Of a stretch of 41,219 bases of DNA, positions 7,948 through 16,891 are shown one piece after another. A program made the position numbers and the translations under genes. The notes below the pieces were generated by a model that saw nothing but the letters and a program-made list of their open reading frames with translations, was not told the DNA's origin and ran no database searches. This DNA comes from an uncultured Chitinophagales bacterium (lineage in GTDB: Bacteria; Bacteroidota; Bacteroidia; Chitinophagales; JAHDHT01): assembly GCA_938023075.1 (NCBI GenBank), contig CALHDG010000141.1, forward strand, positions 1-41,219, in the 5' to 3' direction. Within the stretch, counting starts at the first letter, position 1, and every line of letters begins with the position of its first letter.

Positions 7948-8529
7948 ATGCTTGGCTTAAAATTACCAACTGATCCACGTTGGGCAGATATATCGACTTT
8001 GAGTTTAGAAGAGATCTTAACCGATCATGCTTATTGCGAACAAAAAGCAGCTTCCACCATCATTTCTATTATTCAGTTTCATAGTGAGCATTTAGATTTA
8101 GTGAATGAGTTGGCACCCATTGTTACCGAAGAGTGGGGGCATTTTAGAATGGTGTTGAACGAGATTAATCAGCGGGGTTATACATTTGGCATGCAGCGCA
8201 AAGATGAATATGTGCAAGCCTTGTTAAAATTTATTTTTAAAGGAGGTAGTAAAAATGACCGGTTGATTGAGCATTTGTTGATGTGTGCTTTAATTGAAGC
8301 CCGCAGTTGCGAGCGCTTTCGAACACTTTCTGAAAATTTAGCAGACGAGTATCTCCAACAATTCTATTATAAGTTTATGGTTTCCGAAGCCGGGCATTAT
8401 CGCTTGTTTTTAGATCTTGCCAAACAATATAAACCAGAAGCAGAAGTATTGAAACGATGGCAAGAATGGTTAGATTATGATAAGGAAATTTTGAGTGCCA
8501 TGAAACCGAGGGTTGACCGTTTGCATTAA
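7948..8529 (+). CDS. miaE: tRNA-(ms2io6A)-hydroxylase (MiaE-like)
   Basis: A 193-aa non-haem diiron monooxygenase of the ferritin-like fold. MiaE hydroxylates the isopentenyl group of ms2i6A37 in tRNAs reading U-starting codons. Visible metal-ligand pattern: E31 in DHAYCEQKAAS, EEWGHF with E62 and H65, then EARSCERF and SEAGHY near the C-terminus, i.e. the two E...ExxH sets expected. The open frame starts at 7882, but the promoter box at 7923-7930 and the match of MLGLKLPTDPRWADI to family N-termini place the start at ATG 7948. It is transcribed divergently from gcvP. Confidence 0.9.
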   Translation: MLGLKLPTDPRWADISTLSLEEILTDHAYCEQKAASTIISIIQFHSEHLDLVNELAPIVTEEWGHFRMVLNEINQRGYTFGMQRKDEYVQALLKFIFKGGSKNDRLIEHLLMCALIEARSCERFRTLSENLADEYLQQFYYKFMVSEAGHYRLFLDLAKQYKPEAEVLKRWQEWLDYDKEILSAMKPRVDRLH

Positions 8530-8644
8530 GTAATTCGAGCAACAATATTAAATAAACAAAGCTGCTTAAAATCATGCTACCATAATATCTCGTCTTTCTA
8601 ATACGTTAGAGTCACTTATTTTTTGAATCAAATCTTAAAATCCA

Positions 8645-9382
8645 ATGAAAAAAATCATTTTTCTTTTTTCAAGTATTATCGCTCTATCATCGTGTACCTC
8701 TTTAGAATCTATGAGGCAAACAGACTTTCATCAAACATATTTAGAAAAACAAAAATTTCAATCCGGTTTTACATTGGATCCACCAATTACGAAATCGCTT
8801 TTTAGTGACAAGGAATCCACTATTTCAGAAGAAAGTATTCAAAAAATATTAGATGGAACTTATGCTTTACCGAAAAATTTGAGGGTTTCTATTGTGAAAT
8901 TAGAAAGTAGCCAACAGTACGGCGGCTATTATTGGACCAACGAAGCCTACCTAAAATCGCAACAAGCCTATTTAGATAAGTTTAGCAAAGTTTTTGAAAC
9001 TTCGGAACGGGTGAAAAAGGTAGCTTCCATTCCAGCAATTTTATTGTCAAGTAACCCTACTTATACCAATATCAGAGAATCGGCAGTTAGAACGCAATCT
9101 GATATTGTCGTCATTTATTCTATTACCAGCGACATTTATTCAAAACACAAACTGTTTGCTAAAAACGACATTAAAGCCTTTGCCACTACACAGTTAATTG
9201 TGTTGGATGTTCGAACGGGTTTAATCCCTTTCTCAACAATTGTAACCAAAGATTTTCAATCTCAAAAACAAGAAGAAGAACTTAACGAAAACGAGACCAT
9301 TAATAGGGTTAAAAATAAAGCAGTGCTTTTAACCATTGAAGAGATTGGAGTGGCATTGAAGTCTTTTCTTGAAAATGAGTAG
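8645..9382 (+). CDS. Lipoprotein of unknown function
   Basis: A 245-aa protein with a lipoprotein signal peptide: MKKIIFLFSS, hydrophobic core, lipobox LSSC with Cys17. The mature part has a pattern of alternating strands and helices; the centre (QSDIVVIYSITSDIYS, then TTQLIVLDVRTGLIPFSTIV) resembles the CsgG/LpoB-like fold seen in many outer-membrane lipoproteins, where a strand VV.Y is followed by a second strand describing a regulated output. That is a structural impression, not a family match. It probably faces the periplasm from a membrane anchor. It stands alone between miaE and a convergent small membrane protein gene. Confidence 0.8.
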   Translation: MKKIIFLFSSIIALSSCTSLESMRQTDFHQTYLEKQKFQSGFTLDPPITKSLFSDKESTISEESIQKILDGTYALPKNLRVSIVKLESSQQYGGYYWTNEAYLKSQQAYLDKFSKVFETSERVKKVASIPAILLSSNPTYTNIRESAVRTQSDIVVIYSITSDIYSKHKLFAKNDIKAFATTQLIVLDVRTGLIPFSTIVTKDFQSQKQEEELNENETINRVKNKAVLLTIEEIGVALKSFLENE

Positions 9383-9691
9383 TATAGTTCATACTACATC
9401 ATCATTGTTTGCAATTTAAAGGACCCATAGTAAAATAAAGTGCCACATAAGCGAATGTTCTGATTTAACCAGAAATGGCAAATTTATAGTTGTAAGATAT
9501 TTCATTTCATTAGATATGACATAACTAACTGTCCTTTCGACCAAAGGGAGAAATCTTCTATCAAAAAGAGATAATGCTAAAAGATTGCCGAACTATCAGT
9601 TTTACTCTAATTGTGCTTTTTATTGAATTACAAATTAGAGCGATGGATGTATTCATTTTGCTCATTAGGGTCAAGAATTCTTGGGCTAAGC
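9383..9691. other. Convergent intergenic region with hairpins and a dispersed repeat
   Basis: No gene. A small hairpin TAGTAT-AGTTC-ATACTA begins at 9379, overlapping the lipoprotein stop. CTCTAATT (9605-9612) pairs with AATTAGAG (9633-9640). Either could end transcripts, but neither has a T-run. A dispersed repeat occupies 9530-9600. Confidence 0.5.
9530..9600 (+). repeat. Dispersed repeat, copy 1 (second copy at 22119-22190)
   Basis: About 70 bp containing GACCAAAGGGAGAAATCTTC and ending near AAGATTGCCGAACTATCA. A diverged copy lies at 22119-22190 in the same orientation, and its first part recurs at 21633-21652 (TTCTTTCGACCAAAGGACA). The CTTTCGACCAAAGG part is itself a small palindrome. 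Intergenic in all cases. Confidence 0.6.
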
Positions 9692-10015
9692 CTATTTTTT
9701 AAGCAGCTGCTTTAACTCACTTTCCGACGTATGAAAAGTTGGATAATGTTCATCGTTTTCAATAGCATTTTCTTCAATTTTTGATAATTCAGCATCTAAA
9801 AGATCAAAAGCAGATTCTCTTTGCAATTCATTATCATAAAGTTTTAAGGTCAAAATAATTATTGACATACTAATGATCAGAAAAGTGAAAAAAAACGCAT
9901 TTGAATAGCTATTGATTAATAAAAAATAGAGATTTAGTGAAAAACTTCCTAAACCGATAACTAACCATTCCGTTTTCCAAAATTTTCTGTTTATGTTATC
10001 TGTTAATCTACTCAC
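9692..10015 (-). CDS. Small membrane protein, two helices, unknown function
   Basis: About 107 residues with two adjacent transmembrane helices (LVIGLGSFSLNLYFLLI and FFFTFLIISMSIIILTL) followed by an acidic cytoplasmic-looking tail of some 45 residues. A TTG at 10036 would also open the frame, but it falls inside a TATATTTG -7 box (10041-10034, minus strand), so transcription would start after it. The GTG at 10015 (MSRLTDNINRKFWK) is therefore preferred. No family recognised. Divergent from the bat genes. Confidence 0.55.
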   Translation of the reverse strand: MSRLTDNINRKFWKTEWLVIGLGSFSLNLYFLLINSYSNAFFFTFLIISMSIIILTLKLYDNELQRESAFDLLDAELSKIEENAIENDEHYPTFHTSESELKQLLKK

Positions 10016-10033
10016 AATATTTTTACTTTCTAT

Positions 10034-10041
10034 CAAATATA
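10034..10041 (-). promoter_or_regulatory. -7 promoter box for the small membrane protein
   Basis: TATATTTG on the minus strand matches TAnnTTTG, about 19 bp before the GTG at 10015. No convincing -33 element. Confidence 0.4.
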
Positions 10042-10178
10042 GAATAATATTTTTAAAGTATGTTGAAGAAAATGTTTTCTGACAAAAATCCTTCTCAAAA
10101 TCTTCTTATTTTTATTTAAGAACTGCATTTATTGCAACAATGCATCCAATGTATTCACAAATTATAAAACAGAAGCTG

Positions 10179-10186
10179 TAAATTTG
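10179..10186 (+). promoter_or_regulatory. -7 promoter box for the bat genes
   Basis: TAAATTTG matches TAnnTTTG and lies 33 bp before the batC ATG, giving a leader of about 27 bases. No convincing -33 element. Confidence 0.45.
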
Positions 10187-10219
10187 CGTTTTGTTTGAAG
10201 AAAAAATTAGTTTCGTACC

Positions 10220-11197
10220 ATGTGGAAAATATTATATAAGGCGTGTAGCTTATTGATTATTGGATTGTTATGCGCTAATATGCAAATGCTGGCACAAGAT
10301 GATGTAAAATTATTAAGAGAGGGCAATAGCCAATATGTTGACAGAGAATTTGAAGAAGCAGAGCTATCTTATCGTAAATCGTTAGATGAAAATGCGGATA
10401 GGGAAGAATCGATCTATAATCTCGGCAATGCTTTATATCAGCAAGAACGTTATAAAGATGCCATTGTACGCTATGAAGAATCAATCAAAGATTTTGAAGA
10501 CGACGAAACGAGAGCGGATGCCTACCACAATTTGGGTAATAGTTTACTAAGTGAAGTCTTGAAAAAAATTGATAGCCAGCAACCGGTAGTTTCCGATTCT
10601 TTAAATGCTTCTATCAATGCTTTTAAAGAGGTGTTGAAAATCGATCCAAAAGATCAAGATGCGCGGTATAATTTAACCTATGCGCAGTTTATAAAAAGTA
10701 AATTGAAAAAACAGGAGAATGATTCGCAATGCAACAATCCGCAGCAAAGCGAAGATGGTGAGAAGCAAGAAAATAAAGATCAGGAAAAGAAGGAACAGGA
10801 GCAAAATAACGAGGAGCAAGAAAAAGAAGAACAAGAAAATAAGGAAGAAGAGGAAAAAGCAGAAAACGAAGAAGAACAAGAGGAAGAGCAAGATAAAGAA
10901 GGCGAGGAGGAAGAAGAACAAGAGCAGCCACAAGAAGAGGAAGAACAACAAGCTGAAAATGAAGAAGGCGAGGAAGAAGAGCAAGAGCAACCTCAACCTG
11001 AAGAAGGTGAAGAGGAGCAAGAAGAGCAACCTGCCCAAGATCAACAGATAGAACAAGCCGCCGAACCACAGGAATTAAGTGAAGAAGAAGCGGAACGATT
11101 GTTAGAGGCTTTACTCAATGAAGAAATGAAAGTGCAGGAAAAAATATTAAAAGCAAAAATGCCCAAACAACGCAAAAACATAGAAAAGGATTGGTAA
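10220..11197 (+). CDS. batC: BatC-like TPR protein with long acidic tail
   Basis: 325 residues. A signal peptide (residues 1-25, ending MLAQ) is followed by TPR repeats at about 30-155, with typical motifs such as EESIYNLGNALYQQERYKDA and DAYHNLGNSLL. Residues about 165-285 are almost entirely Glu, Gln, Lys and Asn, and a short helix LSEEEAERLLEALLNEEMK closes the protein with the basic end KAKMPKQRKNIEKDW. BatC homologues often have a low-complexity tail before this ending. The Bat (Bacteroides aerotolerance) proteins are membrane-associated and linked to oxygen tolerance or cell-envelope integrity. batD follows after five bases. The acidic stretch uses GAA, GAG and CAA almost only, and so leaves long open frames on other strands. 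Confidence 0.88.
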   Translation: MWKILYKACSLLIIGLLCANMQMLAQDDVKLLREGNSQYVDREFEEAELSYRKSLDENADREESIYNLGNALYQQERYKDAIVRYEESIKDFEDDETRADAYHNLGNSLLSEVLKKIDSQQPVVSDSLNASINAFKEVLKIDPKDQDARYNLTYAQFIKSKLKKQENDSQCNNPQQSEDGEKQENKDQEKKEQEQNNEEQEKEEQENKEEEEKAENEEEQEEEQDKEGEEEEEQEQPQEEEEQQAENEEGEEEEQEQPQPEEGEEEQEEQPAQDQQIEQAAEPQELSEEEAERLLEALLNEEMKVQEKILKAKMPKQRKNIEKDW

Positions 11198-11202
11198 ATT
11201 TT

Positions 11203-13002
11203 ATGCAGTATTTAAAATTTGGATTCATTTTTTTATGTTGTCTTGGTATCAATTTTTCAGTGCTTGGGCAAGGCAATTTTAAAGTGACTACCAACCGTAC
11301 CACTATGGATCTTTCAGAATATGTGGAAGTGAAATATACCATAGAGGGTGGAAATGAACGAAACTTTAATCCGGGGGATTTGTCGGCATTTGAAATTTCA
11401 GGGAAAAACGAAACTAGTCAAACGAATATTGTTAATACTAAAGTTTCGCAGTCTAAAATTTATACCTTTTATCTAAAACCTAAAAAAGAAGGCGTACTTA
11501 GAATTTCGGGAGCCTCGGTGATGATTGGTAAAAAACGACACAGAGCGAAAACTGTAAATATTACCGTTAGCAAAACCAAACAAACCGAACAAGCCGATTC
11601 GCTCGCACGCAAAAAACAAGGCAGCTTTAAAGATTTTGTTTACATTGATATTGTATTAGATAAAGATACAGTGTACAAAGGTGAGCAAGTGATTGCCCGC
11701 TATAATTTATATACTTTGTATCAAATCAGTAATTTTAATATTACTCAAAATCCGGCATTACCCGGTTTTTGGATCAGAAATTTGAACGACAATAATTATC
11801 CACAAAAAACCCAAGTAACTAATGGAAAACAATTTAGGGTCGTAGAGTTGAAAAGAGTAGCCATGTTTCCTCAAAAAAGTGGTAATTTAGAGTTGGATAA
11901 TATTGAAATAGAAGGTTATGTAAAAGTGAAACAAACCAATAGAAGAAGATCGAATGATCCTTTTGATATATTTGATGATCCGTTCTTTTCATCCCCTTTT
12001 AGCAGATATAAAACAGAGAAACGAAAAATAGCCTCCGATACCAAAACCTTAGTAGTAAAAGAATTGCCAGAACCCATACCGGATGGTTTTACGGGCGGGG
12101 TTGGAAAATTTACTGCAGGTGCCTCAGTGGAGAACAGCAACTTAAAAACTAATGAGTCGCTCTCCTTAAATTTTACAATAAATGGTGATGGTAATATAAA
12201 GTTATTAGATGGACCAATATTAGAATTGCCAGAAGGTTTTGAAGCCTACGATACCAAAGTGGAAGAAAATATTTACACCAACAGTGGTAAGGTAAGAGGT
12301 AGTAAAAAATTTGTATATCCTATTATACCGCGAGAGCCGGGCAAATATAAAATACCGGCTATTGATTGGTATTATTTTGATGTGGAACGGGGAAATTATA
12401 AAAATTATAAGTTAGGTCCTTATACCGTAAATGTTGAACCGGGCGATGATTATACCGATAACCAAAGTACTTTTGATGAAGGAGCCTATCAGCTAAAACC
12501 CATCAAAACCAATAAAGCGGAGCTTGCTAAACAACGGATGCGTGCTTTGGTGAGCTCGCCAATTAGTTGGGCTTTGGCAGGTTTCCCTATTCTATTACTA
12601 CCCCTAATTGGTTTCATAAAAAAACAACAAGAATTGAACAAGCCAACAGCGCAACAAATTCAATATAGTAAAGCTAAACAAGTAGCAATTGAACGGTTAT
12701 CGCAAGCAGAAGAACTCATGCATCATAAAGAAGATAAATTGTTTTATGATGAAGTGATACGATCGGTTTGGGGCTATCTGCAAAATAAGTTTGGTATTGA
12801 AAATTCGGAGTTAGACAAACCCATCATACAACAAACTTTAAGCACTGAAAACATTGAACAACAGACCATAACCGGTGTTAATGAAGTAATCAGTTTATGC
12901 GAAATTGCTCTTTTTGCCCCTTCCGCTGCTGGAGTAAGTAAAAAGGAAGTCTACGAAAAAGCCGTTAATTATATTTCACAAATTGAAGAACAATTGTCGT
13001 GA
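11203..13002 (+). CDS. batD: BatD, oxygen-tolerance family membrane protein
   Basis: About 599 residues. Start chosen at ATG 11203 (MQYLKFGFIFLCCLGINFSVLGQ, a signal peptide), five bases after the batC stop; a TTG at 11191 would add four residues. The mature part is a series of beta-sandwich repeats as in the BatD family: FKVTTNRTTMDLSEYVEVKYTI at the start, then YKGEQVIARYNLYT, then TNESLSLNFTINGDGNIKLL. One transmembrane helix follows at WALAGFPILLLPLIGFI, and a cytoplasmic helical tail of about 120 residues. A Phe/Asp-rich loop SNDPFDIFDDPFFSSPF lies in the middle. The stop overlaps the start of batE. Confidence 0.9.
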   Translation: MQYLKFGFIFLCCLGINFSVLGQGNFKVTTNRTTMDLSEYVEVKYTIEGGNERNFNPGDLSAFEISGKNETSQTNIVNTKVSQSKIYTFYLKPKKEGVLRISGASVMIGKKRHRAKTVNITVSKTKQTEQADSLARKKQGSFKDFVYIDIVLDKDTVYKGEQVIARYNLYTLYQISNFNITQNPALPGFWIRNLNDNNYPQKTQVTNGKQFRVVELKRVAMFPQKSGNLELDNIEIEGYVKVKQTNRRRSNDPFDIFDDPFFSSPFSRYKTEKRKIASDTKTLVVKELPEPIPDGFTGGVGKFTAGASVENSNLKTNESLSLNFTINGDGNIKLLDGPILELPEGFEAYDTKVEENIYTNSGKVRGSKKFVYPIIPREPGKYKIPAIDWYYFDVERGNYKNYKLGPYTVNVEPGDDYTDNQSTFDEGAYQLKPIKTNKAELAKQRMRALVSSPISWALAGFPILLLPLIGFIKKQQELNKPTAQQIQYSKAKQVAIERLSQAEELMHHKEDKLFYDEVIRSVWGYLQNKFGIENSELDKPIIQQTLSTENIEQQTITGVNEVISLCEIALFAPSAAGVSKKEVYEKAVNYISQIEEQLS

Positions 13003-13757
13003 AGAATATCGTGAAAAAAATCATTTTATTATATAGTTGTATTGTACTTAGTGTTTTATCTGTAGATGCTCAGTTTGAAAACGAGATGCAAGCAGCTAAT
13101 CAACTCTACAAACAAAATCAATTTGTTGAAGCCTATGATATTTATAATCGTTTAATTCGTGAAGGGCATTATAGTTTTCAGTTGTTTTTTAATTTGGCTT
13201 CAACTTATTATCAGTTAGATTCGGTTGCGCCCAGTATTTTTTACTTTGAAAAAGCGAAACAAATTAATAAAAGCGATGCTGATTTAGAACATAACCTTTC
13301 GCTAGCTTATGGCAGGCAACAAGACGATATTGATAAGTTTCCAGAGTTGTTTGTTGTGTCCTTTTTAAAAAAAATATCCGGTGTTTTTTCTTCCAATTTG
13401 TGGCTGATTATTAGCCTTGTTGCTCTTTGGGCGGCAGCTATTTTGTTTTATTTTAAGAATCAGAAAAAGGGTTTTTTATTTGAAAAGCAACGATGGCTTT
13501 GGTTGTTGGCTTTTGGCGTTTTTTCATTTCTTATGGCATATTTAAATAACTATTATAATTATAGTACAGATTATGCTATTGTGTATAAAGCGCAAACCGA
13601 TATTTACAAAAGTGCTAATATAGATTCTGAGAATGTCTTAACTGTTCACGAAGGCTTAAAACTAACGGTGTTAGATGAAGTTGATGATTGGATGAAAGTT
13701 AAAATGAGCGATAATACGGTGGGTTGGTTAAAAAAATCTGCGGTAAGAAAAATTTAA
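12999..13757 (+). CDS. batE: BatE-like TPR and SH3 membrane protein
   Basis: 252 residues, starting at a GTG that overlaps the batD TGA (GTGA), which suggests translational coupling; a second GTG at 13011 would give a slightly shorter signal peptide. Order: signal peptide ending VDAQ, TPR repeats (about 25-105), two transmembrane helices (LWLIISLVALWAAAILFYF and WLWLLAFGVFSFLMAYL), then a bacterial SH3 domain at about 190-252 (VLTVHEGLKLTVLDEVDDW and VGWLKKSAVRKI). This is the BatE layout. No batA, batB, moxR or DUF58 gene precedes the three bat genes here. Confidence 0.87.
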   Translation: MKNIVKKIILLYSCIVLSVLSVDAQFENEMQAANQLYKQNQFVEAYDIYNRLIREGHYSFQLFFNLASTYYQLDSVAPSIFYFEKAKQINKSDADLEHNLSLAYGRQQDDIDKFPELFVVSFLKKISGVFSSNLWLIISLVALWAAAILFYFKNQKKGFLFEKQRWLWLLAFGVFSFLMAYLNNYYNYSTDYAIVYKAQTDIYKSANIDSENVLTVHEGLKLTVLDEVDDWMKVKMSDNTVGWLKKSAVRKI

Positions 13758-13784
13758 ATTTTGAATTAAGTAATTTAAAATTAC

Positions 13785-13792
13785 TAATTTTG
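13785..13792 (+). promoter_or_regulatory. -7 promoter box for the MFS transporter
   Basis: TAATTTTG matches TAnnTTTG. Only seven bases separate it from the ATG at 13800, so the transcript would be leaderless or nearly so. Confidence 0.5.
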
Positions 13793-13799
13793 CCAAGCT

Positions 13800-15017
13800 A
13801 TGCAGCAACAAAGTCAAAGCCAGCCCAAAGCCTCTCTATGGGTTATTTTTTTAATTGCTTTTTTAGATTTATTTGGCTTTGGATTAATTATTCCAATTTT
13901 TGCTCCCTTATTTATTGATGAAACCCGTAGCGTTCTTGATGCTGCTACTTCCGAAAATACCCGTAACTTGTTATACGGCTTCATTCTCGGTGGCTTTTCA
14001 CTTTGCCAGTTTCTTGGGGCACCGGTAATGGGTTCTGTTTCTGATAAAATTGGCAGAAAAAAAGCCTTATTGTTTATGTTCATTGTAAACGGAATTGGAG
14101 CCTTGGCTTTTGCTGGAGCAATCATCATTCAAAATTTGTGGTTGTTGTTCTTTTCCCGGTTTTTCCCCGGTATTTTTGGTAGTTCATTAATGATTACTCA
14201 AACGATTTTGGCAGATGTAAGCACCCCAGAAACTAAGGCTAAAAATTTCGGAATAGTTGGCGTGGCTTTTGGATTAGGATTTATTTTTGGTCCGGTTGCA
14301 GGGGCTTTGCTGGGCGAAATTAGTTATGCCGTACCCTTTGCGGTAGCCGGCATCCTAACTTTTCTGAATGGTGTGATTATGTGGATTTTATTACCAGAAA
14401 CCTTAAAAACTAAAAGTACCGATCGTATTAATTTACTATCTAGCTTTGCCAATTTGAAAAAAGCCTTTACCTCTCCACAACTGAAAAAAATATTTATGGT
14501 CGTGTTTTTTTTAAATGCCGGCTTTGCCTTGTTTACTCAATTTTTTCAAGTCTATTTAATTAAAATTTTTAATTTTGACCAACGGGAAATTGGCTACATG
14601 TTTGCTTGGTTAGGTATTTGGATTGCCATTGCACAAGGTGGTATTTTACGCCCTTTGTCTAATCGATTTAAACCAGCCACTATTTTAAAATGGGTAATGC
14701 CTTTATTCGCTTTTTCGTATTTACTGGTGGCTTTACCCAAAGATCCGATTGTATTGGGTGTCTTTCTAATTACCATCGCTGTTTTTCAGGGCTTAACTTT
14801 TCCCAACACCCTTGCCATCATCTCCAATCTCGCCGATGAAGATATACAAGGAAGCACTATTGGCATTAACCAATCGGTTCAATCGTTTGCTTATGGTTTT
14901 CCGCCAATACTTGCTAGTTTTACTTTAAGTATTAATTTATATTTTCCAAATTGGTTTGGCTTTGGCTGTACTTTAGTGGCTTTTTATATTTTTTACAGGG
15001 CTTTTATTAAAACTTAG
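13800..15017 (+). CDS. MFS transporter, TetA-like drug antiporter group
   Basis: 405 residues with about twelve membrane helices. MFS motif A is seen after helix 2 as GSVSDKIGRKKAL, and helix 5 carries the antiporter motif-C-like GVAFGLGFIFGPVAGALLG, which points to proton-coupled export, as in TetA-type drug exporters. The start is ATG 13800, just after a -7 box. It stands as a single gene between batE and a split 5'-nucleotidase. The substrate cannot be told from sequence; the TetA label is by overall pattern. Confidence 0.9.
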   Translation: MQQQSQSQPKASLWVIFLIAFLDLFGFGLIIPIFAPLFIDETRSVLDAATSENTRNLLYGFILGGFSLCQFLGAPVMGSVSDKIGRKKALLFMFIVNGIGALAFAGAIIIQNLWLLFFSRFFPGIFGSSLMITQTILADVSTPETKAKNFGIVGVAFGLGFIFGPVAGALLGEISYAVPFAVAGILTFLNGVIMWILLPETLKTKSTDRINLLSSFANLKKAFTSPQLKKIFMVVFFLNAGFALFTQFFQVYLIKIFNFDQREIGYMFAWLGIWIAIAQGGILRPLSNRFKPATILKWVMPLFAFSYLLVALPKDPIVLGVFLITIAVFQGLTFPNTLAIISNLADEDIQGSTIGINQSVQSFAYGFPPILASFTLSINLYFPNWFGFGCTLVAFYIFYRAFIKT

Positions 15018-15169
15018 CGTTTTATTAGAATCTGGAATTGCCATTTTAATTTCCGCCATTTTGTTGACCTAAAATTTTAATACTTCAAAAGTAAATAGTA
15101 CATTTACTTAGCTATCGTATTGATAGATATTGGTCTTCACTTACAATAATTTATGATGATAACTTAAAT

Positions 15170-15895
15170 ATGAAAAACCTTCTTTATATAATAACCATAT
15201 TTCTTTTTGCCGCTTGTGGAGCCTCAACCAAAACACTTAAACCGGTAAGTCAGGCTTATGAAGTTACTGAAGATAAACAAGTGCTAGACTTAATAGCACC
15301 TTACAAGGCTCAATTTGAAGCTGAAATGAGCGAAGTGGTTGGCGTAACGGCTTATGAGTTATTAAAACAGAAACCGGAAGGTAAATTGAATAATTTTTTG
15401 GCAGATGCCGTGCTGCAAGCATGCCAAAACCTCAATAAAAACCCCATTGATTTTTGTGTATTGAATTATGGCGGTATCCGGCTACCGGCTTTACCGGAAG
15501 GAAATATTTCCAAAAGTATGATTTATGAGTTGTTGCCTTTTGATAATTATATGGTTGTTTTAAATATGACACCGGAAATGCTTCAACAACTTTTTGATCA
15601 TATTGTTGCGAAGGGTGCCGGCTGGCCCATTTCTAAACAGGTTCATTTTAAATTAGATTCAGTTAACCAACAAGCCTCAAACATAAAAATAAATAATGAA
15701 GATATCGGGTCGAAACAAAATTATCAAGTGCTAATGCCCGATTACATTGCCAATGGTGGGGATGATTGCCGTATGCTAAAAAGTATACCACAGCATAACC
15801 TAAATATATTAATTAGAGATGCGATGCTAAGCTATTTGAAAATAAATAAAGATACCATTGCTCCAAACTTAGAAAAGCGCATGTATTATGAATAG
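15170..15895 (+). CDS. Lipoprotein with 5'-nucleotidase C-terminal domain
   Basis: 241 residues. A lipoprotein signal ends FAAC (Cys16). The rest is the substrate-binding domain of 5'-nucleotidases (UshA/CD73 type): LNNFLADAVLQAC, then NYGGIRLPALPEGNISKSMIYELLPFDN, MTPEMLQQLFDHI and YIANGGDDCRMLK. The catalytic metallophosphatase domain is missing and is encoded by the next gene, whose start overlaps this gene's end. The two products probably act together at the envelope to remove phosphate from extracellular nucleotides. Only the substrate domain sits on the membrane anchor. Confidence 0.9.
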   Translation: MKNLLYIITIFLFAACGASTKTLKPVSQAYEVTEDKQVLDLIAPYKAQFEAEMSEVVGVTAYELLKQKPEGKLNNFLADAVLQACQNLNKNPIDFCVLNYGGIRLPALPEGNISKSMIYELLPFDNYMVVLNMTPEMLQQLFDHIVAKGAGWPISKQVHFKLDSVNQQASNIKINNEDIGSKQNYQVLMPDYIANGGDDCRMLKSIPQHNLNILIRDAMLSYLKINKDTIAPNLEKRMYYE

Positions 15896-16796
15896 AAGAT
15901 CATTTATATATAAATCGACTGCTATTGCAACTAGCGGAATGTTAGCTCCCATTCCAAAAATATGGGCAAAAAAAGCATATGATAAAATTACGATATTACA
16001 TACCAACGATGTACATAGCCGTATAGAGCCCTTTCCGGTGGGAGGACGTTTAGCCGGCAAAGGAGGTTATGCCAAAAGAGCAGCTATTATTAAATATATA
16101 AGAGCCCAAGAAAAAAATGTATTATTATTAGATGCTGGAGATTTAATACAAGGAACACCGTATTTCAATTTGTTTAATGGAGAGTTGGAAATTAAACTAA
16201 TGAATGCCATGCAATATGATGTGACCACTATAGGCAACCACGATTTTGATGCAGGTATGGATGGATTAGAGAATATGGTTGACTCAGCCAACTTCCCTTT
16301 TGTTTCCTGCAACTATAATTTTGATAATACTAACTTGAAGAATAAGATATCGAATTATAAAATAATAAAAAAAAGCAATATAAAGGTTGGCATTTTTGGT
16401 GTAGGAATTCAATTAGAAGGCTTAGTACCTGCTGAAAAATATACAGATACAACATATGTAACACCTTTAAATGTTGCAAGAGAAACAGCTTCTTTTTTAA
16501 AGAACGAAGCCAATTGTGATTTGGTAGTTTGTCTATCACATCTTGGCTATCAATACAAAGATAAAACCCCAAGCGACAAGCACTTAGCACAGGCTACCAA
16601 CAACATTGATTTAATTATTGGCGGACATACACATACCCTGCTTAATCAGCCAGAAATACTCAAGAACGTAGACGGAGCAAGGGTTTTGGTTAATCAAGTA
16701 GGGTGGGGAGGCACACACGTCGGAAGGGTAGATTTTTATTTTGAAAAAAAATCGAGAAAAATTAAAGTGGAACCCCATATTGTAATCTCCACTTAA
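15888..16796 (+). CDS. Metallophosphatase, catalytic half of a split 5'-nucleotidase, Tat-exported
   Basis: 302 residues. The N-terminus MNRRSFIYKSTAIATSG carries the twin-arginine motif RRSF, so export is probably by Tat in folded, metal-loaded form. Calcineurin-like phosphoesterase motifs in order: LHTNDVHSRIEP, DAGDLIQG, GNHDFDAG, SHLGYQ, GGHTHT; these supply the two-metal site. No C-terminal nucleotidase domain follows; it is encoded just upstream with an 8-bp overlap. This split organisation is common in Bacteroidota. Confidence 0.93.
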   Translation: MNRRSFIYKSTAIATSGMLAPIPKIWAKKAYDKITILHTNDVHSRIEPFPVGGRLAGKGGYAKRAAIIKYIRAQEKNVLLLDAGDLIQGTPYFNLFNGELEIKLMNAMQYDVTTIGNHDFDAGMDGLENMVDSANFPFVSCNYNFDNTNLKNKISNYKIIKKSNIKVGIFGVGIQLEGLVPAEKYTDTTYVTPLNVARETASFLKNEANCDLVVCLSHLGYQYKDKTPSDKHLAQATNNIDLIIGGHTHTLLNQPEILKNVDGARVLVNQVGWGGTHVGRVDFYFEKKSRKIKVEPHIVIST

Positions 16797-16891
16797 AAGT
16801 CAATAGCAAAATCGTTTTTTTATGAACTTTTTTTTAACCAACTTTGTATAACCGTTTGATTAATATCTGTAACCTGTAAATTGAAATACTG

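Noticed and set aside
10673-11069. Long Leu/Phe- and Lys-rich open frames on both strands in the acidic part of batC
   Set aside because: They are by-products of GAA/GAG/CAA-rich codons.
11796-11804. TTATCCACA as a DnaA box of oriC
   Set aside because: A single copy inside batD and 5 kb from dnaA; no cluster or DNA-unwinding region nearby.
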